Source of the DNA: Taeniopygia guttata
Lineage: Eukaryota; Chordata; Aves; Passeriformes; Estrildidae
Length of the DNA stretch: 64,000 nt
Assembly: GCF_048771995.1 (NCBI RefSeq)
Contig: NC_133028.1
Location: 2,066,501-2,130,500, forward strand
Reading direction: 5' to 3'
Shown here one piece after another: positions 38,901 to 50,900 of the stretch (the first letter of the stretch is position 1; every line of letters starts with the position of its first letter). The position numbers and the translations under genes are program-made. Under the pieces are notes generated by a model. The model searched no databases and was not told the origin of the DNA. It saw only the letters and a program-made list of their open reading frames with translations.

Positions 38901-41900
38901 CGTCCCACGCCCCTCGGCACCCGCTGCTGACTCAGCGCTTTGGCTGCTGACCCCCGGGACACCGCGGAGCAATCGAGATGCAAATGAGGCAAGGAAAATC
39001 AATGTTAATGAGCAGCATCAGCACTTCGGCTCCGCTGCCTCCCTCTGCTCTGCTCGCTGCTGATGTCCCCGCGTGTCCCCACGCGTTGTGGCGTGTCCCC
39101 ATCCCTTGTCCTTAGCGCCGCTGGAAGGTTTTGGCGCAGGGGCAGCACCCGAGGGACCCGATCCCCTCCCCAGTGTCGCCGGAGTTGGGTACAGGGCCAC
39201 CCTGACATCCTTATGCCATGCCAGCTTGACCCCCGCTGGCCCAACTGCCTGGTCTAGGGTGACCTGTTGTCACCGTGGGTCCTGCCATTGTCCCCACCGC
39301 GGGGTTTTGGGGCTCCTGGGGTGCACAGAGACCCCCAGGGCAGCGGGGCTGTGTGCCACTGTCCCCACGGTGCGGGGCAGCGGGGTAGCTCTGTGCCCAC
39401 GGGCACGCCGAGATCACCTGGCACTGGCATGTCCCCTGCGGTGCTGCCAGGGTGACACGGCCCCTGTCTGTCCCCCCAGGACCTGGGCAGCGCCGACCTG
39501 AAGAGGGAGCGGCTGTTCCTGGTGTGCCAAATCATCCGGGTGGGGCGCATGGACCTGCGGGACAGCCACAGCCGCAAGCTCAGCACGGGGCTGCGCCGGC
39601 CCTTCGGCATCTCAGGTGGGGCTGGGCTCCCCAGGGACACCCGTGCCACCACCCTGGCACTGCCACCACCTCTGCAATGTCCCCGGGCTGCTCCTGCTGT
39701 CCCTTTTCCCTGCCTGCAGACCGCAGCTCTCGGAGGGGCTGTCCCCACGCTGTCCCCTCTGTGCTGTCCCTGCCCCAGGGACGCAGCACCCACCCTGTCC
39801 TGGGTGGGAGTGCCACCCCTGCCACGGTGCCACCTCTGTGTCACTGCAGTGATGGACATCACCGACATCACCAAGGGGACGTGTGACAGCGACGAGGACA
39901 AGCAGCACTTCATCCCCGTCCACCTGTGAGCCCCGAGGGTGGGGGGAGTGCTGGGGAGCAGCACCCCAAAGCCTGGCTGGCATGGGGACACCGGCTGCCA
40001 GGGGACAAGAGGGACAAGGACCAAAGAGAAAAGGTTTTTCTCCTAAATGTGGCATTTCCAGGGTGGCTGCTGATGGTGATTTCCTTCACAACATGATCCG
40101 GAAGGCGGTGGAGGGGAAGGACATCAACCACAAGGGACAAGGTAGAGACCCTGTGTCCCCTGGGCCATCTGCTTGTCACATGAGGCAGTCCCTGCAGGGT
40201 CCAGGACTTGGTGGCTCCTGTCACGGTGGTCCCTGCAGGGCTCTGGGTGTCCCTGAAGATGCTGTGGGGAGACCTGAGCCAGGTGAGGAAGGACCACCCT
40301 CACCTGGTGGATCGCTGCACGGCCGTGGCTCGCAAGCTGGGCTACCCCGAGGTCATCATGCCAGGCAAGTGCTGGGGGGGGACAAGCCTGGGGGTCCCTG
40401 GGGATGGCAGTACGGTGGCAGGACCTGGTGTGATCACCTGGCTGTGTCCCCCAGGTGATGTCAGGAACGACATCTACCTGACCCTGGTGCAGGGTGAGTT
40501 CGACAAGGGCAACAAGAAGACGCCGAAGAACGTGGAGGTGACCGTGTGTGTCTGTGACGAGGCAGGAAATGTGGTGCAGGTATGGCGGGTGTCCCCTGTG
40601 TCACCTCACCTCAGGTAGAGCCAGCAGCTCCAGCAGCAAGGCTGGAGGAGCCTCTTGGCCCACTGGAGCTGCCTGGAATGGAGATCTGGGAATAGAATAA
40701 AGATATGGGAAAGTGCTGTGAAGGGACAGAGAAAAAATTGTCCTCCCTTGGGGACAGCCTGGCCGTCCCCAGTGCCCCCCGGCATCCATGCCCAGGACAG
40801 GAAGGAGCTGGGGGCAGGCAGGAGGGCAGGGAGGGTCAGACCCAAGTGTCACCTCCCCAGGCTGGCTCTTGCCTCTCTCCAGGCGTTGTGACACCGGTTC
40901 TTGCCGGGCTCCTGAGGGATGGGCTGGAATTGCTGAGGGTGGTGCCCTGATGTGCCCTGGGGGGCCATGTGTCCCCTCAGAGGTGGCACCAGACCTGGTG
41001 GAGGTGGAGGGGAAGGAGTTTGGCAAGGTGTGGGCAGGGAGGGGAGTCTGGGGCATGGGAATTGTCCCTGCCTGGGAGGCCATTTGGGCTAATCCTGAGG
41101 TGTCTCCTCCTGCAGAACGTGATCCACGCTGGAGCAGGGGACAGCCCCAGCAGCCACTACCGCTCTGTTGTCTACTACCAGCAGCGGCACCAGCGCTGGA
41201 TGGAGACCCTGAAGGTCTGGGGATCCCTGGGCACAGGGGCTGGGGTGGGACAAGGCTGCAGCCCCCCCCAGGCTGTGCCCCTCACTCGTCCTGCTGCTGT
41301 AGGGGAGTCCCTTTTAGGGCAGACGTTTTGGGGTCCCATCTCAGGGATGATGGAGGTGCTGCTGGGGTCACAGCATGTCCCCTGGATGGACACCCAGCAT
41401 GACCAGTGCTGGGGAGGGTGGCACTGCAGCCCTGTCCCCATCCCAGTGTCCCCAGTTCAGCCTCACTGGTTGACTGGGAAGGCTGTGGGGTTGGTTTACA
41501 GCAGTGGATGGCCTGGCACAACCCCTGCCTGGCACACAGGGGCTGTGTGCCCACGCCCTGCCCTCACCTTGGCACACATTCCCACCCAGATTGCTGTTCC
41601 CATCGAGGACGTCCACAGGACCCACCTGAGGTTCACCTTCCGCCACCGCTCCTCCAGCGACTGTGAGTGTCCCTTGCTCCAGGCCTTCCTCCCAGCCCTG
41701 CCTGTCCCTTCCTGCAGATGTGTCCCTGGTCCCCTCACCTGCCCCCCGTGTGTCCCCCCAGCCAAGGACCGCAGCGAGCGGATTTTCTCCATGGCCTTTG
41801 TGAGGCTGATGCGCCCCGATGGCACCACGCTGCGGGATGGGGAGCACGACCTGGTGCTCTACAAGGTATGGGGGGGACCACAGAGCCCCCTAAAGTGGGT

Positions 41901-44900
41901 TGGGGGGCTGTGGGACAGCAGCACTTCTGGGGCCGGGGTGCCAGTCCCTGCCTGAGGCACGGCGCTGGTGGCACGTACCCAAAGTCCCCGAGGCTTTGCG
42001 GTGCCTCCCCGCTGTCCTCGCTGTCCTTGGTGGCACACAGCATCTCCAATCCCCGTGCTGCTCCTTTGGAATGACAAGTTTTGTTCGGGAGGAGGTGATT
42101 TAAGCCTTTGTGACGGGCAGGGAACGTCCCCGTGGTGTGGCTGCGCTTCACCTGATTTCACCAGCCCTGGCACCGCTCGGGTTTGCTCCCAGAGAGTGGA
42201 AGGGAGGCAAAATCGCTGTTCATTGGGGAAAAAACGCTGTCAGCTTTAATCTGAAGGTCTCCTGAAGGCGCTGCCCCCTTACCTGGTGTCCCCTCCCCAG
42301 ACTGGCATCGCTGTGACCAGAGGAATGGGAGGCACAAGTTGGTCCCCGCTGCCACGGCGAGCTCTGGGCTCTTCCCTGTGTGTTGAGACCTTCTGGGGTC
42401 CCTTTTGGGGTCCCTTTTGGGGTCCCTTCTGGGGTCATGGAGCTCCAGTGTCCCTGGATGGGGGGGTCACCTTCTCCCCTGGGCTGCTGCATGGGAGTGG
42501 TCTCTGATTTTGGCAACGTGACCACAGTTTCTCCAGGCAGAGCCACGTCCCTCCCCAAATCTGCCTTTTTTTGGGATGAGACAACCTGCTCCTGCCTGCT
42601 GTGGCATTCCAGGACGGGGACAGACCACGCTGTTCCTCCCTGAGGCTCCTGCACATTTGAAATCATTATTATGTCCCTCCACCCTGCTTTATTTTTGGGT
42701 AAAAGACCCAAATTCTTTAACTGCTGCCATGGCCCTCGGCGCTGGCCCTGGTCCCTGCCTCTTTGGGGACTGTCCCCTCCACAGCAGCAGCACTGAGCAC
42801 CTTTGGGACGTGCCATTGCTGGCTTTGGCAGTGAGATCAAACCTCCCACACCTCCCTGCTAGGAGAACAAACCCCCCAAACCTCCCTTCTGGGTCTGTGC
42901 TCCCCTCAGAGAGCTGTCCCTGCCCTCCTGAACCTCTCCCTGCAGGCACGGGGGGCTGAATTCTGGGAGTCAGAAGCTATTTCATCTTTTTGTCTCTGCT
43001 TGCCAGAGGAATGTGAGTGAAGGGCTTTCAGCTGCTCAGACCTCTTGATCTCCAGCTGCTCTGAGCTCCAGACAGTTTTTCCCTGCGTGGGCACAGCCCT
43101 GGGAAGGAGCACAGGCTCTAGATGTGTCCTGGAAAGGAAAATCCAGCAGCAAACAGCTCTGTCACCTCCATCCCACCTTCAGCACCTTCACCATCACCCT
43201 GCCAGGCTGCAGGCAGGGAAGGGTGGATGTCTGTGAGCTGCAGCCTGGCTGCCTGGCTCTGCTCAGCCCCCACATCCCAGGCTGGCCAACGAGCAGGGAA
43301 AGTCACTCAGAGTCACCCCAGTGAGTCCTCCTGCACGGAACATTTCCACCCTACAGCAGGGGACACAGAAAAAGGCTGGTTTGTGGCTGTGGAGGCCCTG
43401 GCGTGCCCATAGAGGGTGACAGCGATGTGGGACTGGCTGTCCTGGACACTTGGGTGGTGTCCTGCCCCATGTCAGTGTCCTACTGCATGTCCATCCCTGC
43501 AGAAGTGTTGAATTTCCAGCCTCAGACTCCTCTTGGTCACTCTTGTCCTGTCCCTGTCACTGTCGAGGCAGGATGGGAATGAGAAGACTCTGACCAGAAG
43601 CTGCTGAGAGTAAAACTCAGATTTATTCATAATACACTGCTCATTTATACAGAGCTTTGTGAGGACCAAATCCACTTGTTCTGAAGTGAAAACCATTTAA
43701 AGCATTGGTGTACAGTGCTTGATGCACAGTGATAGAACTTACCTATAAACAATGTGAGAAACAAGAGAGATAAAGAATTATTTACATTCTCTCCAGCTCT
43801 TTTCCAGGCTTCTGCCTGGCTAGAAACTCTTGTTTCTCTCTTTGACTGAATCTGAGTCCCACATGTCCCCACTGTGGGACAGATGGGGTTTGGTGGCTCC
43901 CCCAGCCGATTGTCCCAGCTGAGCAGGGTCCCTCAGGGAGCACCTTTGTGGGATTGATGGGCACCCAGGGGTGGGATGAGGGTGCTGTGTGGTGGGATCC
44001 ACCAGCCATGGGGTCAGAACCGAGCCCCTGGGGCCAACCCCATCACCGCGGGGCTCCGGTTGTCACCTTGTGCCCTGCAGGGTGACAGCAAGAAGCTGGA
44101 GGATGCCAGCGTGTACCTGTCCCTGCCCTCGGAGCGGAACCTGTCGGAATCCAAACTCCTCTCTGGTTCCTCCTTCCGTGTGAGCGGGGCCACGCCGGCT
44201 TTGGCCGTGTCCAGCCGGGACAGCTTCCAAATCTCCACTCTGGTCTGCTCCACCAAGCTGACCCAGAATGGTGAGTCCTGGTTCCCCACGGCGGGGGCGG
44301 TGGGGCTGTGTCCCCTCCCTGGTGGACTAAATTTGGGATATTTGGCTCTCCAGTGTTCCTCACGCTGGGACAGGGAGCTGAGGGCAGTGGGGGCAGTGAT
44401 GCTCAGTCGCTGTTTGGCCGTGGTCAGGATGGCCAAGGCTGTTCCTGGGGAGATCAGCTCCATCTGGGCATTTTGGGGGGCTGCCATCCACGGGAGAGGA
44501 GCAACAGCGAGTGGAATTCCCACTTGAATGTTGTCGGAATCTGTGGGTATTGGTGATTCCAGGATTGTAGAAAGTCTCTGTCTGTCAGCCCCATTGCCAA
44601 AGAAGAAGCCATAATTGGTCTGTGCTGGTTTCAAGGTTGTTTATTCTGTTTATCTCTAACATGTTCTGCTGCCCTGCCGCAGCTCTGTCCTGCAGGGCAG
44701 CGTGTGGGGCTCTGCCCTCAGTGGGATGTTACAAACATTAAATACCACAAACTACCTGTGCTGGATTTACAATAACGTGCCAATATCTGTCACCTACGTT
44801 GGACAGTGTGTCCCCAGCCTAAACCAACAGAAAAATGCCAACACCACAGTGAAACATGGAGGGCATGAAGAAGGAGAAAAAGGACAAGACACACCCAATT

Positions 44901-47900
44901 CCTCCATCTTGTCCCCTTTGGACCCCTAATCTAGAATCCTAAAATTTTACTTTTGCACCTGTGCCACACTTAATTATTACTCTTATCAAACACTCAAAGC
45001 TTGCAATTCATCCTGTAAGATTGAAAACTCTTTTCCATGGACAGAGATCACAGCCAGTGTCTCTGGGGGCTCTGTCCAGGGGGGTTCCTGACCCCTGCCA
45101 GGGTCCCAGGGCAGCCAGGGCAGCCAGAGGGAAGCCCTGGATTCCCACAGGCACTGTGGTTTGGTGTGCAGGGCTCAGGGATGAGGCTGCTCCATTAATC
45201 CCTTTGCTGCATCCCAGTTTTGTCTGCCACAGCCACGACCTCTTTAAAGCTTGTGCTGTATGGCCCTGGCATCAGGGGGTCTCAGCGCTGTGTGAGGGGG
45301 ATCTGGCTGCTCCTGGGCATGGGGGAGCTGGGGTTGGTGACATTGGGGTCTGACAGCGAGTGCTCAGTGCTGAGTGCCCCATTCCTCCTGCCCAGTGAAC
45401 CTTCTGGGGCTGCTGAAGTGGCGCTCCAAGCCCAGCCTGCTCTGTGGCAACCTCCAGAAGCTGATGAACGTGGATGGAGGGGAGGTCATCAAGGTACGGC
45501 CAGGATTTGCTCCCCCACCTCTCTCCCTGGGCCCCATGCCCAGCAGCGGGGTCTTGGGCTGTGCTGGGATCAACCCTCGAGCCCCCACAGCCCCCGTGTC
45601 CCCCCAGTTCCTGCAGGACACGCTGGATGCCCTGTTCTCCATCATGATGGAGCACTCAGACACCGATGTCTACGACACCCTCGTGTTTGACGCCCTGGTG
45701 AGCAGAACCTGTGTGGGTCTGAGCCCCCCCAGTGCAGGGTGGGCACTGGTTGGACTGGGGCAATGGGATTTGCTGGGCTGAGTGACCCAGCAGAGGGCAG
45801 GGCTGGGTTCTGGGGGACGCTGCCCCTCTGGGGGACAATCCCAGCGTTGTTCAAAGGGTGGGTCAGGGTGGCTGAGCTGTGTCCCTGCCTGCTGCCCTCA
45901 GGTTTTCATCGTGAGGCTGGTGGCTGACAGAAAGTTCCAGCATTTCAACACGGTCCTGGAGGCCTACATCCGCCAGCACTTCAGCGCCACGCTCGCATAC
46001 AAGTGTGTCCCTGGGGCTACGGCAGCGGGAGGGACAGCTGGGACAGCTGGGACAGGGAAGGGACAGGGAAGAGACAGTGCTGGGACAGTGCTGGGACAGT
46101 GCTGGGACACTGCTGGGACAGCTGGGACAGCTGGGACACTGCTGGGACAGGGAAGGGACAGGGAAGGGACAGTGCTGGGACAGCTGGGACACTGCTGGGA
46201 CAGGGAAGGGACAGTGCTGGGACAGCTGGGACAGCTGGGACACTGCTGGGACAGGGAAGGGACAGGGAAGGGACAGCTGGGACAGCTGGGACACTGCTGG
46301 GACAGGGAAGGGACAGGGAAGGGACAGCTGGGACACTGCTGGGACACTGCTGGGACAGTGCTGGGACAGTGCTGGGACAGCTGGGACAGGGAAGGGACAG
46401 TGCTGGGACAGCTGGAATGGGGCTGGGACAGTGGGGACAGGGGGGACAGGGCTGGGACAGGGAAGGGACAGTGCTGGGACAGCTGGGATGGGGCTGGGAC
46501 AGTGCTGGGACAGGGAAGGGACAGTGCTGGGACAGCTGGAATGGGATTGGGACAGTGCTGGGACAGCCAGGATGGGGCTGGGACAGGAAAGGGACAATGC
46601 TGGGACAGCTGGGATGGGGCTGGGACAGTGCTGGGATGGGGCTGGGACAGTGCTGGGACAGCCAGGATGGGGCAGGGACAATGCTGGGACAGCTGGAATG
46701 GGATTGGGACAGTGCTGGGACAGCCAGGATGGGGCTGGGACAGGGAAGGGACAGGGAAGGGACAGGGAAGGGACAGCTGGAATGGGATTGGGACAGTGCT
46801 GGGACAGCCAGGATGGGGCTGGGACACTGCTGGGACAGGGAAGGGACAGGGCTGGGATGGGGCTGGGACAGTGGGGACAGGAGGGACAGGGCTGGGACAG
46901 CTGGAATGGGGCTGGGACAACACTGGGACAGGGAAGGGACAGTTCTGAGACAGCTGGAATGGGGCTGGGATGGGACTGGGACAGCGGGGACAGGGGGGAC
47001 AGGGCTGGGACAGGGAAGGGACAGTGCTGGGACATCTGGGATGGGGCTGGGACAGCCAGGATGGGGCTGGGACAGGGCTGGGATGGGGCTGGGACAGCCG
47101 GGACACTGCTGGGACAGGGAAGGGAAAGTGGTGGGACAGCTGGGATGGGACAGGGAAGGGACAGTGCTGGGACAGGGCTAGGACAGGGAGGGACAGGGCT
47201 GGGATGGGGCAGGGACTGTGGGGACAGGGAGGGACAGGGCTGGGACAGCGGGGACAGGGGGGACAGGGCTGGGACAGCTGGGACAGCTGGAATGGGGCTG
47301 GGACAGTGCTGGGATGGGGCTGTGACAGTGGGGACAGGGGGGACAGGGCTGGGACAGCGGGGACAGGGAGGGACAGCTGGAATGGGATTGGGACAGTGCT
47401 GGGACATCTGGGATGGGGCTTTGACAGTGGGGACAGGGAGGGACAGGGCTGGAACACCCACAGCCAACCCTCCCCGCAGGAAGCTGCTGTCGGTGCTGAC
47501 CCAGGCCGTGGAGCAGGCGGGCCGGGGGGAGCCCTGCGAGTCCCTGCCGGGCACCTTCAAGGCCCTGGAGTACATCTTCAAATTCATCCTCCGCTCCCGC
47601 AGCCTCTTTGCCCAGTGAGTGCTCCCAGTGCTCCCAGTGCTCCCAGTGCTCCCAGTGCTCCCAGTGCCCCCAGTGCCTCCCAGTGCCCCCAGTGCTCCCA
47701 GTGCCCCCAGTGCTCCCAGTGCTGCCAGTGCTCCCAGTGCCTCCCAGTGCTCCCAGTGCTCCCAGTGCTCCCAGTGCTCCCAGTGCTCCCAGTGCTCCCA
47801 GTGCCCCCAGTGCCTCCCAGTGCTCCCAGGGCTCCCAGTGCTCCCAGTGCCTCCCAGTGCTGCCAGTGCTCCCAGTGCCCGCAGTGCCCCCAGTGCTCCC

Positions 47901-50900
47901 AGTGCTCCCAGTGCCCCCAGTGCTCCCAGTGCTGCCAGTGCTGCCAGTGCTCCCAGTGCTCCCAGTGCCCCCTGTGCTCCCAGTGCTCCCAGGGCTCCCA
48001 GTGCTCCCAGTGCTCCCAGTGCTCCCAGTGCCCCCCAGTGCTCCCAGGGCTCCCAGTGCTCCCAGTGCCTCCCAGGGCTCCCAGTTCAGCCCAGTGCCTC
48101 CCAGTGCCTCCCAGGGCTCCCAGTTCAGCCCAGTGCCTCCCAGTGCTCCCAGTGCTCCCAGTGCCCCCAGTGCTCCCAGTGCCTCCCAGTGCTCCCAGTG
48201 CCTCCCAGTGCCTCCCAGTGCTCCCAGTGCCTCCCAGTGCTCCCAGTGCTGGCAGTGCTCCCAGTGCCTCCCAGTGCTCCCAGTGCTCCCAGTGCTCCCA
48301 GTGCCCCCAGTGCTCCCAGTGCTCCCAGTGCTCCCAGTGCTCCCAGTGCCCTCAGTGCCCCCAGTGCCCCCAGTTCCTCCCAGTGCTCCCAGTGCTCCCA
48401 GTGCTCCCAGTGCCTGCCAGTGCTCCCAGTGCTCCCAGTGCTCCCAGTGCTCCCAGTGCCTCCCAGGGCTCCCAGTGCTCCCAGTGCTCCCAGTGCCATG
48501 TGCCAGCGCCCTGCTGGCTGTGGGGTCCCTGCCCCACAGTGACCCTCTGCCCCACAGTGACCCTCTGCCCCACAATGTCCCTGCCCCACAGTGTCCCTGC
48601 CCCACAGTGTCCCTGCCCCACAGTGACTCTGCCCCACAGTGACCCTGCCCCACAGTGACCCTGCCCCACAGTGACCCTGCCCCACAGTGACCCTCTGCCC
48701 CACAGTGACCTCTTCCCCACAGTGTCCCTGCCCTACAGTGACCCTGCCCTACAGACCCTGCCCCACAGTGACCCTGCCCCACAGTGACCCTCTGCCCCAC
48801 AGTGTCCCTGCCCCACAGTGACTCTGCCCCACAGTGTCCCTGCCCCACAGTGTCCCTGCCCCACAGTGTCCCTGCCCCACAGTGACTCTGCCCCACAGTG
48901 ACTCTGCCCCACAGTGACCCTGCCCCACAGTGACCCTGCCCCACAGTGTCCCTGCCCCACAGTGACCTTCTGCCCCACAGTGACCCTGCCCCACAGTGGC
49001 CCTGCCCCACACTGACCCTCTGCCCCACAATGTCCCTGCCCCACAGTGTCCCTGCCCCACAGTGACCCTGCCCTACAGTGACCCTCTGCCCCACAGTGCC
49101 CCTGCCCCACAGCCACCCCTGACAGGGAGTTTTCAATGAGCTCCTAAAATCCTCCCACGGAGGTGACATCCCACCCACCCCACGGAGGTGACAGCCCCCC
49201 CAGTGTCCCCACAAGCCTGGTGTCACTCGTTCCCCGTTCACATCCCAGTCTGGCTGATGGACAAACACCCCTCCCCTGGGCTGGCGTGGGAGAGGAGGAA
49301 ATCAGAGCTCTGATGTTCCTCTTTTGTTCCACCAAAAGCTGAATTGTCCCGAGGGAGCAGCGAGGTGGGCACTGAGGAACCCCCTCCACGCACACATGGC
49401 ACGGGGTGGGCACTGCTGGCACCAGGAGCAGTGGGATCACCCCATTGCCAGCAGTGTGGTTCAGCAGACAGCTGGTTTTGGGGGCATGAGGGTTTTGCCT
49501 CCTCCACCACCCCAAACCCAGGGTGTGTTGGGGTCCCTGTGCCCCCCAGCACTGTCACACCTCACTTTGCCCCACCCTGGGGTCTGAGCCTGTCTATCCT
49601 TGCCTCTTCCACCCCTTCCCTGCAAGGATGATTGAGGCTTGTCCCCAACTTTGGGACACCTCCCTGTGTCCCCTCAGCGCCCCAATGGCACCGTGGTGAT
49701 GTCTGGCCCTTGCTGCTTCCTCCTTGCTGCTTCCTCTGGCTGCTTCTCCTTTTTAGCCACCGCTGAGGGTGGCAAAACTTTCCCTGCCACTGCTCATTGC
49801 CCCCTGTGGATTTTCAGGCCAGGGGCTTGGAGCAACCCATGGCAGGGGTTGGGACTGGATGGGTTTCAAGGGCCCTTCCAGCCCAAACTTGTCCATAATT
49901 CCAGGATTTCCTTTCCTAGCTGGTGGCTGGATAATTTTTCCTGCCAATTCTTGGTGTCAGTGATGGGGGAATTGCCTCAAAAGTGCCCATTCCTGTGCTC
50001 ACACCTCAGCTTTGCACATCCCATGGTTAAAATTCCCTCATTCAGTTTGCTCTGAGGGGGGCTGGAGGGCTCAGGAGGTTCCTGCTCAGGTGGGATGGGG
50101 CTGAGCTGCTTAGAGAGGGTTTTGGGCTGCAGAATCATGGAAAAGAGGCTTTTTTTAAGAAGAAAAAATGAATTTTTGTGTCTGTGGACGTGGTGGGGCA
50201 GTGGCTGTGGCAGTGCCAGGGGTCACCCCTAGATCCAAACGTTGTGAACTGGGATGCCAGGGAGGGTGTGTGGCGTGGTGACAGCGTGGTGACAGCACAG
50301 TGACCCTGGCCACTGCAGGCTCTACGAGGGGAAGGAGGTGGCCGAGTTCCAGCACTCCCTGCAGAGGTTCTTCCTCGCCCTGAACCAGCTGATGGCGTCC
50401 CCGCTGGAGGGTCCCACACTGCTGTCCCAGGTAGGGGTGGGGCAGCACTGGGAGGGCTCAGCTGTGCTGTGAGGTGGCAGGGAGGGTGCCCAGGCCAGGC
50501 ACCGGCTGTCCCCAAGCTGGGGTGACACTGTGCTGCTGTGTCTGTGCTCGTTTTTGGGGTGACGCTGTCCATCCTGTGTGCAGAGCTCGGGAGGAGCTGC
50601 CACCCTGTGTGCTGCCTCTCTGTCCCCAGGGTCCCTCCTGGTGCACCCTGAGACCCCAAACCCTGTCCCCAGGGTCCCCCCAGGTCCCCAGGGTCCCTCC
50701 TCATGCACTCTGAGACCCTCAGCCCCTGTCCCCAGAGTCCCCTGACCCCAGGGTCCCCCTCCCCTGTCCCCAGGGTCCCTCCTTGTGCACCCTGAGACCC
50801 CCAGCCCCTGTCCCCAGAGTCCCTCCTCATGCACCCTGAGACCCCCAGCCCCTGTCCCCAGGATCCCCCCTCGTGCGCCCTGAGACCCCCAGGCCCTGTC

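Noticed and set aside
40980-41029. Possible extra DOCK exon between exons 14 and 15
   Set aside because: It has an acceptor-like start, but exons 14 and 15 already join in phase at the conserved site and the peptide has no DOCK counterpart.
45863-49268. Several open frames of 344-696 codons on both strands
   Set aside because: All read through the GGGACAG, CTCCCAGTG and CCCCACAGTG arrays around DOCK exon 22. Only the 135-bp exon is coding.
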